A stretch of DNA of 64,000 bases. It comes from Alviniconcha marisindica. Taxonomy: Eukaryota > Mollusca > Gastropoda > Provannidae. The stretch lies in the NCBI GenBank assembly GCA_018857735.1, contig JABMCL010001116.1, positions 62,001 through 126,000 on the forward strand. Reading direction: 5' to 3'. The stretch's first letter is position 1. The number at the start of each line of letters is the position of its first letter. Below, piece by piece: positions 1 through 12,400 of this stretch. The notes beneath the pieces are model-generated. The model was given only the letters and a program-made list of their open reading frames with translations, ran no database searches and was not told the origin of the DNA. The position numbers and the translations under genes are program-made.

Positions 1-124
1 CAATATCCAAAATCTACACCCTGAAAATCAAATATGCAGAGCCGCTCAGTCCACACTGAAACATACAGGTATGTTTACAAGTCTGCGTTTCGTGCAAATC
101 TTGTACAACTTGATGCTGAAGCAA

Positions 125-403
125 TCAAATAATATCATACTCTACACGTTCAGTATTGTAGATGGCAGCACGGTAACTGTACCTATCTGAGAGGCTGCGA
201 TGCACAGGTTTGGTTGGCGACGTCTTGGCGTTGACTGCCGCAGGACCAAAGTAGGCACCCTGACCCGCCGCAACAGGGGAACCTGGCAATGAGGACATTT
301 CTTCATCCTCGCCGATTGCCGTCTCGACCAGCGAGGGCTCCAGTTCCACAGGAGACATGACTTTGGCTTGTAGCAGATAGATGTAAGTCTTGAACCGTTT
401 CAG
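125..403 (-). CDS. EFA6: EFA6 exon 10 (last coding exon)
   Basis: 279 nt, acceptor ccccag, stop TGA at 125-127. Encodes [16 protein letters not shown] and then a variable Ser/Pro/Glu-rich tail ending VEYDII. No polyadenylation signal is visible before the window edge. Confidence 0.92.
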   Translation of the reverse strand: MKRFKTYIYLLQAKVMSPVELEPSLVETAIGEDEEMSSLPGSPVAAGQGAYFGPAAVNAKTSPTKPVHRSLSDRYSYRAAIYNTERVEYDII

Positions 404-3400
404 CTGGGGAAATAAAACAACATGATTGGCTTGTAGCAGATAGATGTAAATCTTAACCGTTTCAGTTGGGGGGAAATAAAACAGCATGACCGGCTTGTAG
501 CAGATTTGAACCATTTCAGCTAGGGAAATAAAACAACATGATTGACTTGTGGCAGATAGATGTAAATCTTAACCGTTTCAGTTGGGGGAAATAAAACATG
601 ACTGGCTTGTAGCACAAGCAGATAGATGCAAGTCTTGAACCATTTTAGCTGGGGGGAAATAAAACAACAGGACTGGCTTGTAGCAGGTGTGTTTGTTCTT
701 GAACCATTTTAGGTGGCAAAAGAAAAGCAACATGGCATTATCCTGTAGCAGACAGATCTTAAAGAGTCAACTTCCAAGGGGTAGCCCTGGGGCTGGATGC
801 GCAAACAGTTTGCCTCGGATTTGGAGAGCGCAGGGGAAATGCAAGCTTTTGGCAGACGTGATAAAGTGACATGCACAGAAGATAAAACGTTCACACGTCA
901 TTTCACCTGCTGAAATATGTTCAGTTTTAACGACACTATTTTCCTCCTCCTCCCTACAGTAAGGTGTGCACCAACGTAAGTCTGACACCCTCCTCCCTAC
1001 AGTAAGGTGTGCACCAACGTAAGTCTGACACCCTCCTCCCTACAGTAAGGTGTGCACCAACGTAAGTCTGACATCATCATCCCTACAGTAAGGTGTGCAC
1101 CAACGTAAGTCTGATATCCTCCTCCCTACAGTAAGGTGTGCACCAACGTAAGTCTGACATCCTCCTCCCTACAGTAAGGTGTGCACCAACGTAAGTCTGA
1201 CCTCCTCCTCCCTACAGTAAGGTGTGCACCAACGTAAGTCTGACATCCTCCTCCCTACAGTAAGGTGTGCACCAACATAAGTCTGACCTCCTCCTCCCTA
1301 CAGTAAGGTGTGCACCAACGTAAGTCTGACATCCTCCTCCCTACAGTAAGGTGTGCACCAACATAAGTCTGACATCCTCCTCCCTACAAGGCTTGTCCCA
1401 GTTTGACATTCTCCCTACAAGGTGTGTCCCAGTCTGACATCCTCCTCCCTACAAGGTGTGTCCCAGTTTGACATCCTCCCTACAAGGTGTGTCCCAGTTT
1501 GACAAGGTGTGTCCCAGTTTGACATCCTCCCTACAAGGTGTGTCCCAATTTGACATCCTTCCTACAAGGTGTTCCAGTTTGACATCCTCCCTACAAGGTG
1601 TGTCCCAGTTTGACATCCTCCCTACAAGGTGTGTCCCAATTTGACATCCTTCCTACAAGGTGTGTTCCAGTCTGACAACCTCCTCCCTACAAAGTGTGTC
1701 CCAGTCTGACATCCTCCCTACAAGGTGTGTCCCAGTTTGACATCCTCCCTACAAGGTGTGTCCCAATTTGACATCCTTCCTACAAAGTGTGTCCCAGTCT
1801 GACATCCTCCTCCCTACAAGGTGTGTCCCAGTCTGACATCCTCCTCCCTACAAGGTGTGTCCCAGTCTGACATCCTCCTCCCTACAAAGTGTGTCCCAGT
1901 CTGACATCCTCCTCCCTACAAATGTGTCCCAGTCTGACATCCTCCTCCCTACAAGGTGTGTCCAGTTTGACATCCTCCCTACAGTAAGGTTTGCCCCCCC
2001 AATCTAAGTTTGACACCCTTCCTCCTTTGACATCAATTTCCACAAAAACACTAACATCACCCCACCCCCCCTGAAAAAAGCCTACATGAACATTACTGCT
2101 GTAACTGTGAACAAGATGGGGACATGTGCCTCACCTCAAACTCGAGGTAGTTTTCTTTCTCTATGTAGCTGGAGATGGTGGTGGACTTGGACCCTTTCTC
2201 AGGGGCTGCCGCCCGATGAAGCTGTAGCTCCTGCTCTAGTTCAGCCACGTGGTGTTCATGACTGCGCAGCTGTTCATGCTGCAACACCAGAAAGCTTTGT
2301 GAAAACAACCATCAGTTTAACTCCGGCTCTGCCACTGTGGTGTAGTGTTTATGACTATGCAACTGTTCATGCTGCAACAGAAGCAAGCTGTACGAAAATA
2401 TCTATCAGTATAACTCCAGCTCTGTGGTACAGAGTTTGTGATTATGCAACAGAAGCTACATGAAAACACTGTCAGTAAAACTCCAAATATGTGCTGTAGT
2501 ATGGTGTTTGTGACTAGGCAATTGTTGTACAAGCTACATCAAATGAACTGTCAGTACAACTCTGGCATATGGAATTTGTGACTAGGCAATTGTTCATGCT
2601 GCAATGGAAATGAACAACATGAAGTCAACTGTCAGCCCAACTCCAGCTCTGTGGTATAGTGTTTGTGACTAGGCAATTGTTCATGCTGCAACAAAAACAA
2701 GCCACATAAAAGCAACTGTAACTCATGTTCTGTCATGTGGTGCTTATGGCTAAACAACTATTCATGCTGCAACATCAAGATGTTACGTTACAACTGTAGA
2801 TTTATCTGATGTACTAAATTGTACTTCTAACTGATGTGGTGTCAGTAAGTATGCAACTGTTCATGATCAGGGACGTTAGTGGCTATATCATCTTTCCCTC
2901 AAAACAAAAATATATGTAAAAAAAGCAAGGAGCAGATGGGGCATATACCCCCCCCCCCCCCCCCTTTTTTTTTTTTTAATGAAGCACATGTCAGCGAACT
3001 CAAAGTTTTTGTCACAGCAATGCAGATAACACTGTTCAATCTTAGAATTTTTGGCTTGCAGACCACTGTCCCAGTGATATAACTATAATAAGAAAGAACT
3101 GGGCATTTGCACAAACACTATCATATAGCCTTTAGGAAAAAATCTTTTGCACAAAATATCAGTGTATTTCAAATTCAAAAGGCTGGCAAGACCATCCCAT
3201 TTTGTCTCCAGATTGCACCAAACTGTGTGCTCATTAAAAACGTAAGGGAAGGTGAGAGGGATGGGGGGAGAAAATGGGAGACTCACAATGCCAAGCTTGG
3301 TGCAGGCAGAAGGCATGAGTGGGCGCTGAAATCGGGCTTGGGATCCAACACCAGAGGGCAGTGGAGGGGAGGAGAGTGAAGCTGCTATGAGGTTGATGGT

Positions 3401-6400
3401 GTCAATCCACTCCTGCAGTTCTGTTGTCCCCCTGTCATTAATACACCACTGACATCCAACAGTTCTGTCATCCCCTGTCATTAATACATCACAGACATCC
3501 AGCAGTTGTCACCCCCTGTCATTAATACATCACAGACATCCAGCAGTTGTCACCCCCTGTCATTAATACATCACAGACATCCAGCAGTTCTGTCAGCCCC
3601 TGTCATTAATACACCACTGACCTCCAGCAGTTCTGTCATCTCCCTGTCATTAATATACCACAGACATCCAGCAGTTGTCACCCCCTGTCATTAATACAAC
3701 AGTTCTGTCAGCCCCTGTCATTAATACATCACTGAACTCCAGTAGTTCTGTCATCTCCCTGTCATTAATACACCACTGACATCCAGCGGTTCGTTCACCC
3801 CCTGTCATTAACACACCCCTGATATTCAGCAGTCCTGTCACACCCTGTCATTAATACACCACTGACATCCAGCGGTTCGTTCACCCCCTGTCATTAATAC
3901 ACCACTGACATCCAGGGTTCGTTCACCCCCTGTCATTAATACACCACTGACATCCAGCGGTTCATTCACCCCTGTTATCAATACACCACTGACATCCAGC
4001 GGTTCATTCACCCCCTGTCATTAATACACCACTGACATCCAGCGGTTCGTTCACCCCCTGTCATTAATACACCACTGACATCCAGCGGTTCATTCACCCC
4101 ATCATTAATACACCACTGACATCCAGCGGTTCCATCACCCCCTGTCATTAATACACCATTGACATCCAGTGGTTCTGTCACCCAATGTCATAAAAACTCA
4201 TTAATACACCACTGACATCCAGCGGTTCTGTTACCCTCTGTCATCAAAATTCATTAATACACCACTGACATCCAGCGGTTCTGTTACCCTCTGTCATAAA
4301 AACTCACTAATACACCATTGAAATCCAGCGGTTCTGTTACCCTCTGTCATAAAAACTCATTAATACACCACTGACATCCAGCGGTTCTGTTACCCTCTGT
4401 CATAAAAACTCAATGCACCATTGACATCCAGTGGTTCTGTCATCCCCATCATTACTACGCTACTGACATCCAATCCATCAATTCTGTCATCCCCCTGCCA
4501 ATAATACAGCAGTGATATCCACCAGTATCCACCAGTTCTGCACCCCCCCCCCCCCCTCCCCCCCACCATTATTACAACATTGACATCCAATCCAATCCAG
4601 CAATTCTTTCATCCCCCTGCCACTAACAGTAATGATATCCACCAAGTTATCCCCAAGTTAATAATTATATAAAAATATATTGTTTATGAAGATAACTACA
4701 TTTATCAGCAGATTATTAATGCATAACTGTAAATCTTTAAAACAGAAAAGGAGAAAAAAATGCGCAAAACAGTACGAGAAAGAATGAAGCAAACAGGGAC
4801 TCCAAGAACCCTGCCTCTTTTTAGCGCTTTAAAATGGTGATGACTGCATTAACCCACTTGGCCCAGACCAGCCACTGCCCTTTTGCTACAAAATCCCCAG
4901 CAAAGGGAAGTAACTGTGTCAAATGATCCCAGTATACAACTTTAAAAATCAATAATAAACACCAAACAAAAGTTTCGGCTCACTTCGTATTTTTCCCAGT
5001 TTGCGAATACAGTGTTCTTGTATATTCAACTGGTTTTGATTTTTTTCACACAAAAATAAAAGCATTAAAAAAAAAATCCTATCTCAGAAATATCCGCATC
5101 TGAATGTCAGGTTTTTGGGTACCTACGGGGTAACTGACTTTGCAAACTTTCCAGTTTAAAACTCCAAAGATGAAGCTCCGTGAGTTTGTAAGGATGCCCA
5201 TGGTAAGCGACTGAGTCAAATTTGCAGTTCAAATCTCAAAGGATGAAGCTCTGATGCCACATGCTAACAGTAGGGCTTTTGTTTATTTTCATGCATCTAT
5301 CATGTGTCCATCTTGCAACTTTGAAAATTCACAGCATCTCTCAAACTCAACCGAACTTTGAACAAAGGACATTGCCGGAAGTAGTAAACAATAGCGGAAA
5401 CGAGGCTACAAGTCTCGTGAGAATCCCATTCCTATTTGCATAAACCGAGATGCTAGTATGGATCGTCTTCTAGCCGGCCGCTACCGGGCGGTCTGGGGTT
5501 GCGAGGTAAGGCAAAAGAGTGGGCGGTGATGGGCGGTCTGGGGCCAAGTGGGTTAACATGCAACATTGCTCACATTCTTTAGACAACTGAACAGTTTCAC
5601 AAATTCAGAGAAACTGTCATCACAATGCAGAATGCAAAATCATGACTTGCCTGACGTGCTGGAACTTTTGGGTCTCAACTTGCCCAGCTCCTTTTTCTTT
5701 TTCTATCCACTTTGGGCGATCAGGCATGCACATTTATGCAGCCCTGCAGTACGTGGCCCAAAAGAATGCATTCCAGACAGAATGGGTATCTCCCCCCACC
5801 CCACCTCAAACACCCTTTTTTTTAATGTTGACATACAAACTTGAGAGCAGCTTACCCAGTCTGGAAGAGGAACTCTGCCCAGTCAGCGGTCTGCAAGCGG
5901 AAGACGTGTTGTTTCTTGGTGTAGTCAGTGGCTTTGGTGGCCAGAGCATGGTGGATTCGAACCACATTGTGGGCGCTTTCCACAAACTGCCCCTTCTTGA
6001 CCTGGTGTTCATCCTTATACTGAAAGAGGATCAGGTCGCGCAGAACAGTGTACACCATCTTCCAACCTCGCTTGCCAAACGGGGCTGCAACAAAATCACT
6101 TTTAGCATCATCATAGGTTTTACTGAATTTGCTGCTCCACAAATAGTTGGTTATTATCTGTTGACAGTACATGCACTGTACAAATTGCCCCCCCCCCCCC
6201 CCCAAAAAAAATTCTGTTGTTGTCCCAGTACCCAAGCCAGCTTCAGAGAAGTAAACCCCAGGTCACTTGTGGGTGCTTGTCCCAATGTCCCTTCTCCCAT
6301 CCATGTTGCTTGCTCCAATGTCCCTTCTCCCATCCACATTGTTTGTCCCAACATCCCTACACCCATCCACACTGCCTGTCCCAATGTCCCTACACCCATC

Positions 6401-9400
6401 CACACTGCCTGTCCCAATGTCCCTACACCCATCCACACTGCTTGTCCCAATGTCCCTACACCCAGCCACACTGCCTGTCCCAATGTCCCTACACCCATCC
6501 ACACTGCCTGTCCCAATGTCCCTACACCCATCCACACTGCCTGTCCCAATGTCCCTACACCCATCCACATTGCTTGTCCCAATGTCCCTACACCCATCCA
6601 AACTGCTTGTCCCAATGTCCCTACACCCATCCACACTGCTGTCCCAATGTCCCTACACCCATCCACACTGCTTGTCCCAATGTCCCTACACCCAGCCACA
6701 CTGCTTGTCCCAATGTCCCTACACCCATCCACACTGCTTGTCCCAATGTCCTTACACCCATGCACATCCACATGGCTTGTCCCAATGTCCCTACACTGAT
6801 CCATATCGACACTGTTTGTCCCAACTTCCCTACACCCATCCACATCCTCATTGTTTGTCCCAACGTCCCTACACCCATTGCTCGTCCAATGTCTCTACTC
6901 CCATCCACATCTGCAATCCATTCAACATTGCTGGTACAATAGTCCCTACATCCATCCACATCCCTGGTAGAATAAATGGACAAAGCTCAATAAAAACTCA
7001 AATGCCATCCTTAATAAGCCTTGTGGTTTCTGTTGACGTTAAGCAACATATTTACTTACTAAAATCTCAATCAAAACTATCATTGTGCCAGATTTCACAT
7101 TTATGACATTTACCATATGCAAGAAGATTGCAATGTTATAGTTGTTGCTGTAAGCAACTCTGATAGTTAAATGGGCAGTCTAGCCGTGGCACTGACCAGT
7201 ACACACTCATTTTTCATGTCAGTCCAAAGGCAGTCATACCTTCTCTCTCAAATTATCCATCTGATCTGCTTACCTGAAGTGGCTATTCCACTGTAAAGAC
7301 CATGGCAGTTTTTGTTTTGTTTTAGACTGACTTATCCCTCATTGAAAAACATTCAACAGCTAGCAGCACATGCACTATTACATGACCGACATCTGGTCAC
7401 ATGAGAAAATAGAAGAAAAATAGCATGATTGACTTCTGGTTACATGTGACAATAGAAGAAAAAGTAGCATGACTGACATCTGGTTACTTGTGATTCAAAC
7501 AAGAAAAATACCTTGACTAACATTGGTTCCATGTGAAAAGAAAAGAAAAATAGCATGACTGATATCTGGTTACTTGTGAAAACAAGAAAACTACAACACT
7601 TTCCACCTGACCCTCAAATGACACAAACAAGAAAGAGTAGCATGTAGTGCAACTGACTTTTCCGTCTTCCAGGCTCCATACAGGACTTGCGCATGACGTA
7701 ACCTTTCTTGTACTCCACTGTCTTGTTGGGGTCTGGCACCTGGAGAAAAAAGAAGAACTCATCATCAATATCACATGTACTGTACACCTGGCAAAACATA
7801 AACCCATCATAAGCATCACCCTATACCTGCAAACTTACCAACAACAACAAAATACGCAGCGTCAGTATCACAGGTGTCATACACCTGGCAAAACAGGAAC
7901 TCACTGTAAACATCACATATATGGGTTGTTCTCCAAAGCTGCAAGTACAACCACCACTTAGGGGTGACATATAATTATCAGAGATGTACTGTGAATCAGT
8001 CTTCCACTGTAATGTGTGCCTTCTACGTGTATTGTGACTTTGTGTGCTATATTGCTCTGAGAACCATTAAAAATAACACTCAGTGAGATGACAGTGTTGA
8101 GTCATTAAGTGTTTACGTTGGCCTGATGCTGGAAACTGATTTGAAAATGGTAGCTTTTGTTTTTTTCGACATTTTCTGCACCCATTTCAAGAATGTACCA
8201 CAGTACTGAAAGTACCTTCCGACTGTGAACACAGTTGATTTGAAAAATGTAATATTGATGTCTGTCCATGTTGGACTTTGGCTTCACAAAATCCAAAATT
8301 GAAAAATATTCTACAATTTCCAACACCAGTACCATCATCAAGTTCGTTTCCAACTCAAACAGACCAGAAACACACTGGGTCAGTACAGCACATCAACTGA
8401 TTTCTTACGTCCAGGAAGGGGTTAGCTCCCCCTATGTGGGCCATGGCTGAAGCACTGTGCTGGGCAGGACCAGCGATGCCCTCGTCAGTCTGCGCATCTT
8501 CCACCACGCTGTCATCCCTGCAAACACATCCACTCTTCTCACTAATCTCACTGCCCCACACACAACTGCTAACAAACAGACCTAATGTGCCATGTCACAC
8601 ACAACAACTAGTGGACCAACCAAAACAAGGTGGCTTGTCTCACGCAACAAAACTGTCAGGTCAAAATTGGGACACACTGAAGCACAGACACAGTGATTCC
8701 AATATATTACCCATACCTTAACTGACAGAGGCTATAGACTGGTGTACAACAGCTTGTGGTGAGGCTCACACTGGTTATCTATATTAGTAATGGTGGAACC
8801 AAGACTGGTTGCATTACAGTACCTTCTGCAACAGCTTATACACCAACAAAAACCAGATACATCATAATCATAATAACAACTGATTATTTATCTAGTCTGA
8901 GTCTGGCACGCTTACAAAAACATGAGAATATGCTCATTTCATCACACACGCACATGCACACAAAGAGTTATAGTTATACTCATATTCCTCAGCAGGAAAT
9001 GGACCAAGGACAATGACAACTTGGTTCAACACCACAAGAAGTACATGGAGCCTCAGTGGTGCGTGGAGCAGGCAGCGGGGATCTGACTTCACTCTAGTCT
9101 ACAATACAATCTCTGAACACAAAGAAACTGAACTTACACAGCCCACTCAATGGCATCTGTCTTGATGGACTGAAAGATGGATTTCAACACTTCTTTGGGA
9201 AAGTTTTCTCCATCATTCAGTTCTGAGAGATTCTCAATGAAGTCTGCACATGTCATCTTCCTCCCAATATTCTGGAACACAGTTCAAAGTCTTTTAAAAT
9301 GTAATGCACCAGTTGCTGACACAAGATGTAATGCTGATGTAATTTTCCTCTGAGTAATTTGGAACAAAATAAATATGCTTTAAATTTATCTCTACAGCCA

Positions 9401-12400
9401 TTGACATTATGACAACTACACATGCCATCAGTATTTTGAAACATGATAAATGCAGCCTCAAGCATTTAACATATCAAATACTAAGAACTATACTTTCCTA
9501 AGAAATATTCTGGAACAAAGAAAGATCTTAAATAATTGATTTTTAATGCACCGTCAGCCATGACAGCTACATCAGGGTGAATTGGAACACAGCACATCTA
9601 TGATTAGGCTGTAATTCTTCTCTCTCTCTCCCTCTAATTTTAGACAGCTGCTGAGATTTAGTTGTTTGTTCCTAGTCTGGCAGTTGCTGAAAGTTAGCAC
9701 TGGCTGCAGTTCTCTTTTTAGCCCACATTGGACAACTGCTAAAGGTTAGCAGCGACTTCAAGCCCTCCCCCCATTAGGACAGCTGCTAAAAGTGAGCACT
9801 GGGCACACTTCTTTTTGCCTGTTAGGGCAAGTGCTAATGTTAGAAATTGCTGCAATTCTCTCTTTTCTTGTTAGTCAGGACAACTGCTGAAAGTTAGCAG
9901 TGATTGCAATTCCCCCCCTCCCCCACCCCCCAGTTAGGACAATTGCTAAAATTATCACTGTGCACAATTATTTTCCCTATTAGGACAGCTGCTTAAGTTA
10001 GTAGTGGCTGCAGTTCTCCCTAGTCAGGACAAGGGGTCAAAGTTAGCACCTCTCTTTTCCCCAGTTAGGACAATCAGCAAAATGCTAAGTAAAGTTCAAA
10101 TTGAACCCCCCACCCCACCCCCTCAGATCCCACATGCCTAAATGAAAAGTACACTTTGATACATTTGAACCTGATGAAGTGGGAAACTCAAGAGAAAGAG
10201 GGTGTCTTTAAGCTTGTGTGACAGTGACACTGATAGGACAGCTACCTGTGTACATCATCCCTGCAAAGTACCTACATAGCTAAATAAATGATGAAGTTAG
10301 CAACCCACCTGTCCATGAAGATCAGTGTTCAGCAACATTATTGCACATGTTAGAGTATGACAAGCATCTGGGGAACAAAGAAAACGGTGTGAGAAAACAT
10401 CATCACAAAATCCACCCTCCTTTTTTTTCTTTTTATATCTTCATTATTGTGATTACAATGATCCATACACGAGGCATTTGAGGAGATGCGGCACTGATGC
10501 ATTCAACATAAGTGATATAAATGTAAAATGAAAGAACATACTGGGTAACGAAAAGTAGATGCATATTTGAAGACTACATCGGCTTGAGATTAAACATAAT
10601 ATGTATGGAGTGTAGGACATTTTTTGTTGAGAACATAAGTCTGCCAAAAAAGGTTTGTAAGGCTCCAACCTGGATGAGAAACTTGAATATGAGCAGCTCC
10701 TCTTACACAGTCTTAGCACTATATATATTCCTCTACTTTGTATAAATCTGTATAACAACTTTTTCCTGAATATATATCGTTTGGAAGCTGTTTTTCCATT
10801 TTGCATTTATACAGATAAATCATACTGCTTTGCCAGTACTAGAATTTAAAAAAAAAAATGTTCTCAGTTTTGTCTCCCTCGTCTAGCTTATCCATCACCA
10901 AAAATATTGTGTATTTAACCCTCCACAACCCATCTTCACCACACCTACCCTATAACCCCCACCCTCACCAAACCTACCCTACAGTATAACACTCCATCAC
11001 TCACCCTCACCAAACCTACCCTACAGTATAACACTCCATCACCCATCCTCACCAAACCTACCCTACAGTATAACACTCCATCACTCACTCTCAGCCTCAC
11101 CAAACCTACCCTATAACACTCCATCACCCATCCTCACCAAACCTACCCTACAGTATAACACTCCATCACTCACTCTCAGTCTCACCAAACCTACCCTACA
11201 GTATAACACTCCATCACCCATCCTCACCAAACCTACCCTACAGTATAACACTCCATCACTCACTCTCAGTCTCACCAAACCTACCCTACAGTATAACACT
11301 CCATCACCCATCCTCACCAAACCTACCCTACAGTATAAGTTCTATAACACTCCATCACTCACTCTCAGTCTCACCAAACCTACCCTACAGTGTAACACTC
11401 CATCACCCATCCTCACCAAACCTACCCTATAGTATAACACTCCATCACCCATCCTCACCAAACCTACCCTATAGTATAACACTCCATCACCCATCCTCAC
11501 CAAACCTACCCTATAGTATAACACTCCATTACCCATCCTCACCAAACCTACCCTATAGTATAACACTCCATCACCCATCCTCACCAAACCTACCCTCAGA
11601 ATTGAAAGCGCCGGGGTTACATTCCATGAAATGGCGTGAGAAATGAGCAAGGACTCGTTCTCGTTCCTGGGTTTCGCCAGTGAGACAGAACTGATGCAGG
11701 AACTTTCGCAGGGCAGTGTCTAGGCTGTCCCCACGGAAATCAAAGAACTTGAGATATTCCTCTGCCACCAGATTGCTAAAGTCATTCCTGGAAGGACACA
11801 GTTGACACACAAACATTACTTACTGACACGGTCTGAAGTCATTGTAGGGGGGACACAACAGACATACACTGATGTATCCCACCATTGATTATTTACATGG
11901 TCCCCTTTATAGCATAAATTTAATGTTACTGGAGTCATTCCTTTGGAGACATAATTGGCACACATGATCCACTATACTTTATATTACTATCTTGTTGCCA
12001 AAGACACAGTCAACATACAAGTTACAACCATTAATTTTATGCACTATTTGTGACCAAATTGCAGGTAATTCCTGAGAAGCACAACAGACAAATGCACACT
12101 CTACAAGCAATGACTAATTATAGTTTAAAACTGAATCCTAAGCCTTACTTTTTTGACAGATGCCGTGAGACGTCAGATTTGCGAAAGCCTTCTAGATGAA
12201 ACAGTCTTTTGGCGAGACGAGCGGCAGAGGGCTGATCAACACCCTTTGATGGCTGGTGGTACAGACTCTCCAGGTCGGAGTCATCACTGCGAATGCTCAG
12301 CTGCATAACGTCCGAGTCACCCTCTGTGGATGAACTGCCCTGGTTGTGTTGGGAACGGGGGCTGAGGCTGTCCCCAGTTTGATCGCGACCGTCGGCGTCC

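Noticed and set aside
6154..7106. Repetitive Cys/Pro/His-rich frames on both strands
   Set aside because: Products of the 28-29 bp array in EFA6 intron 6, open in several frames at once.
10453..10806. 117-codon minus-strand frame in EFA6 intron 2
   Set aside because: Low complexity and AT-rich, no domain; it would interrupt a phase-consistent splice between exons 2 and 3.
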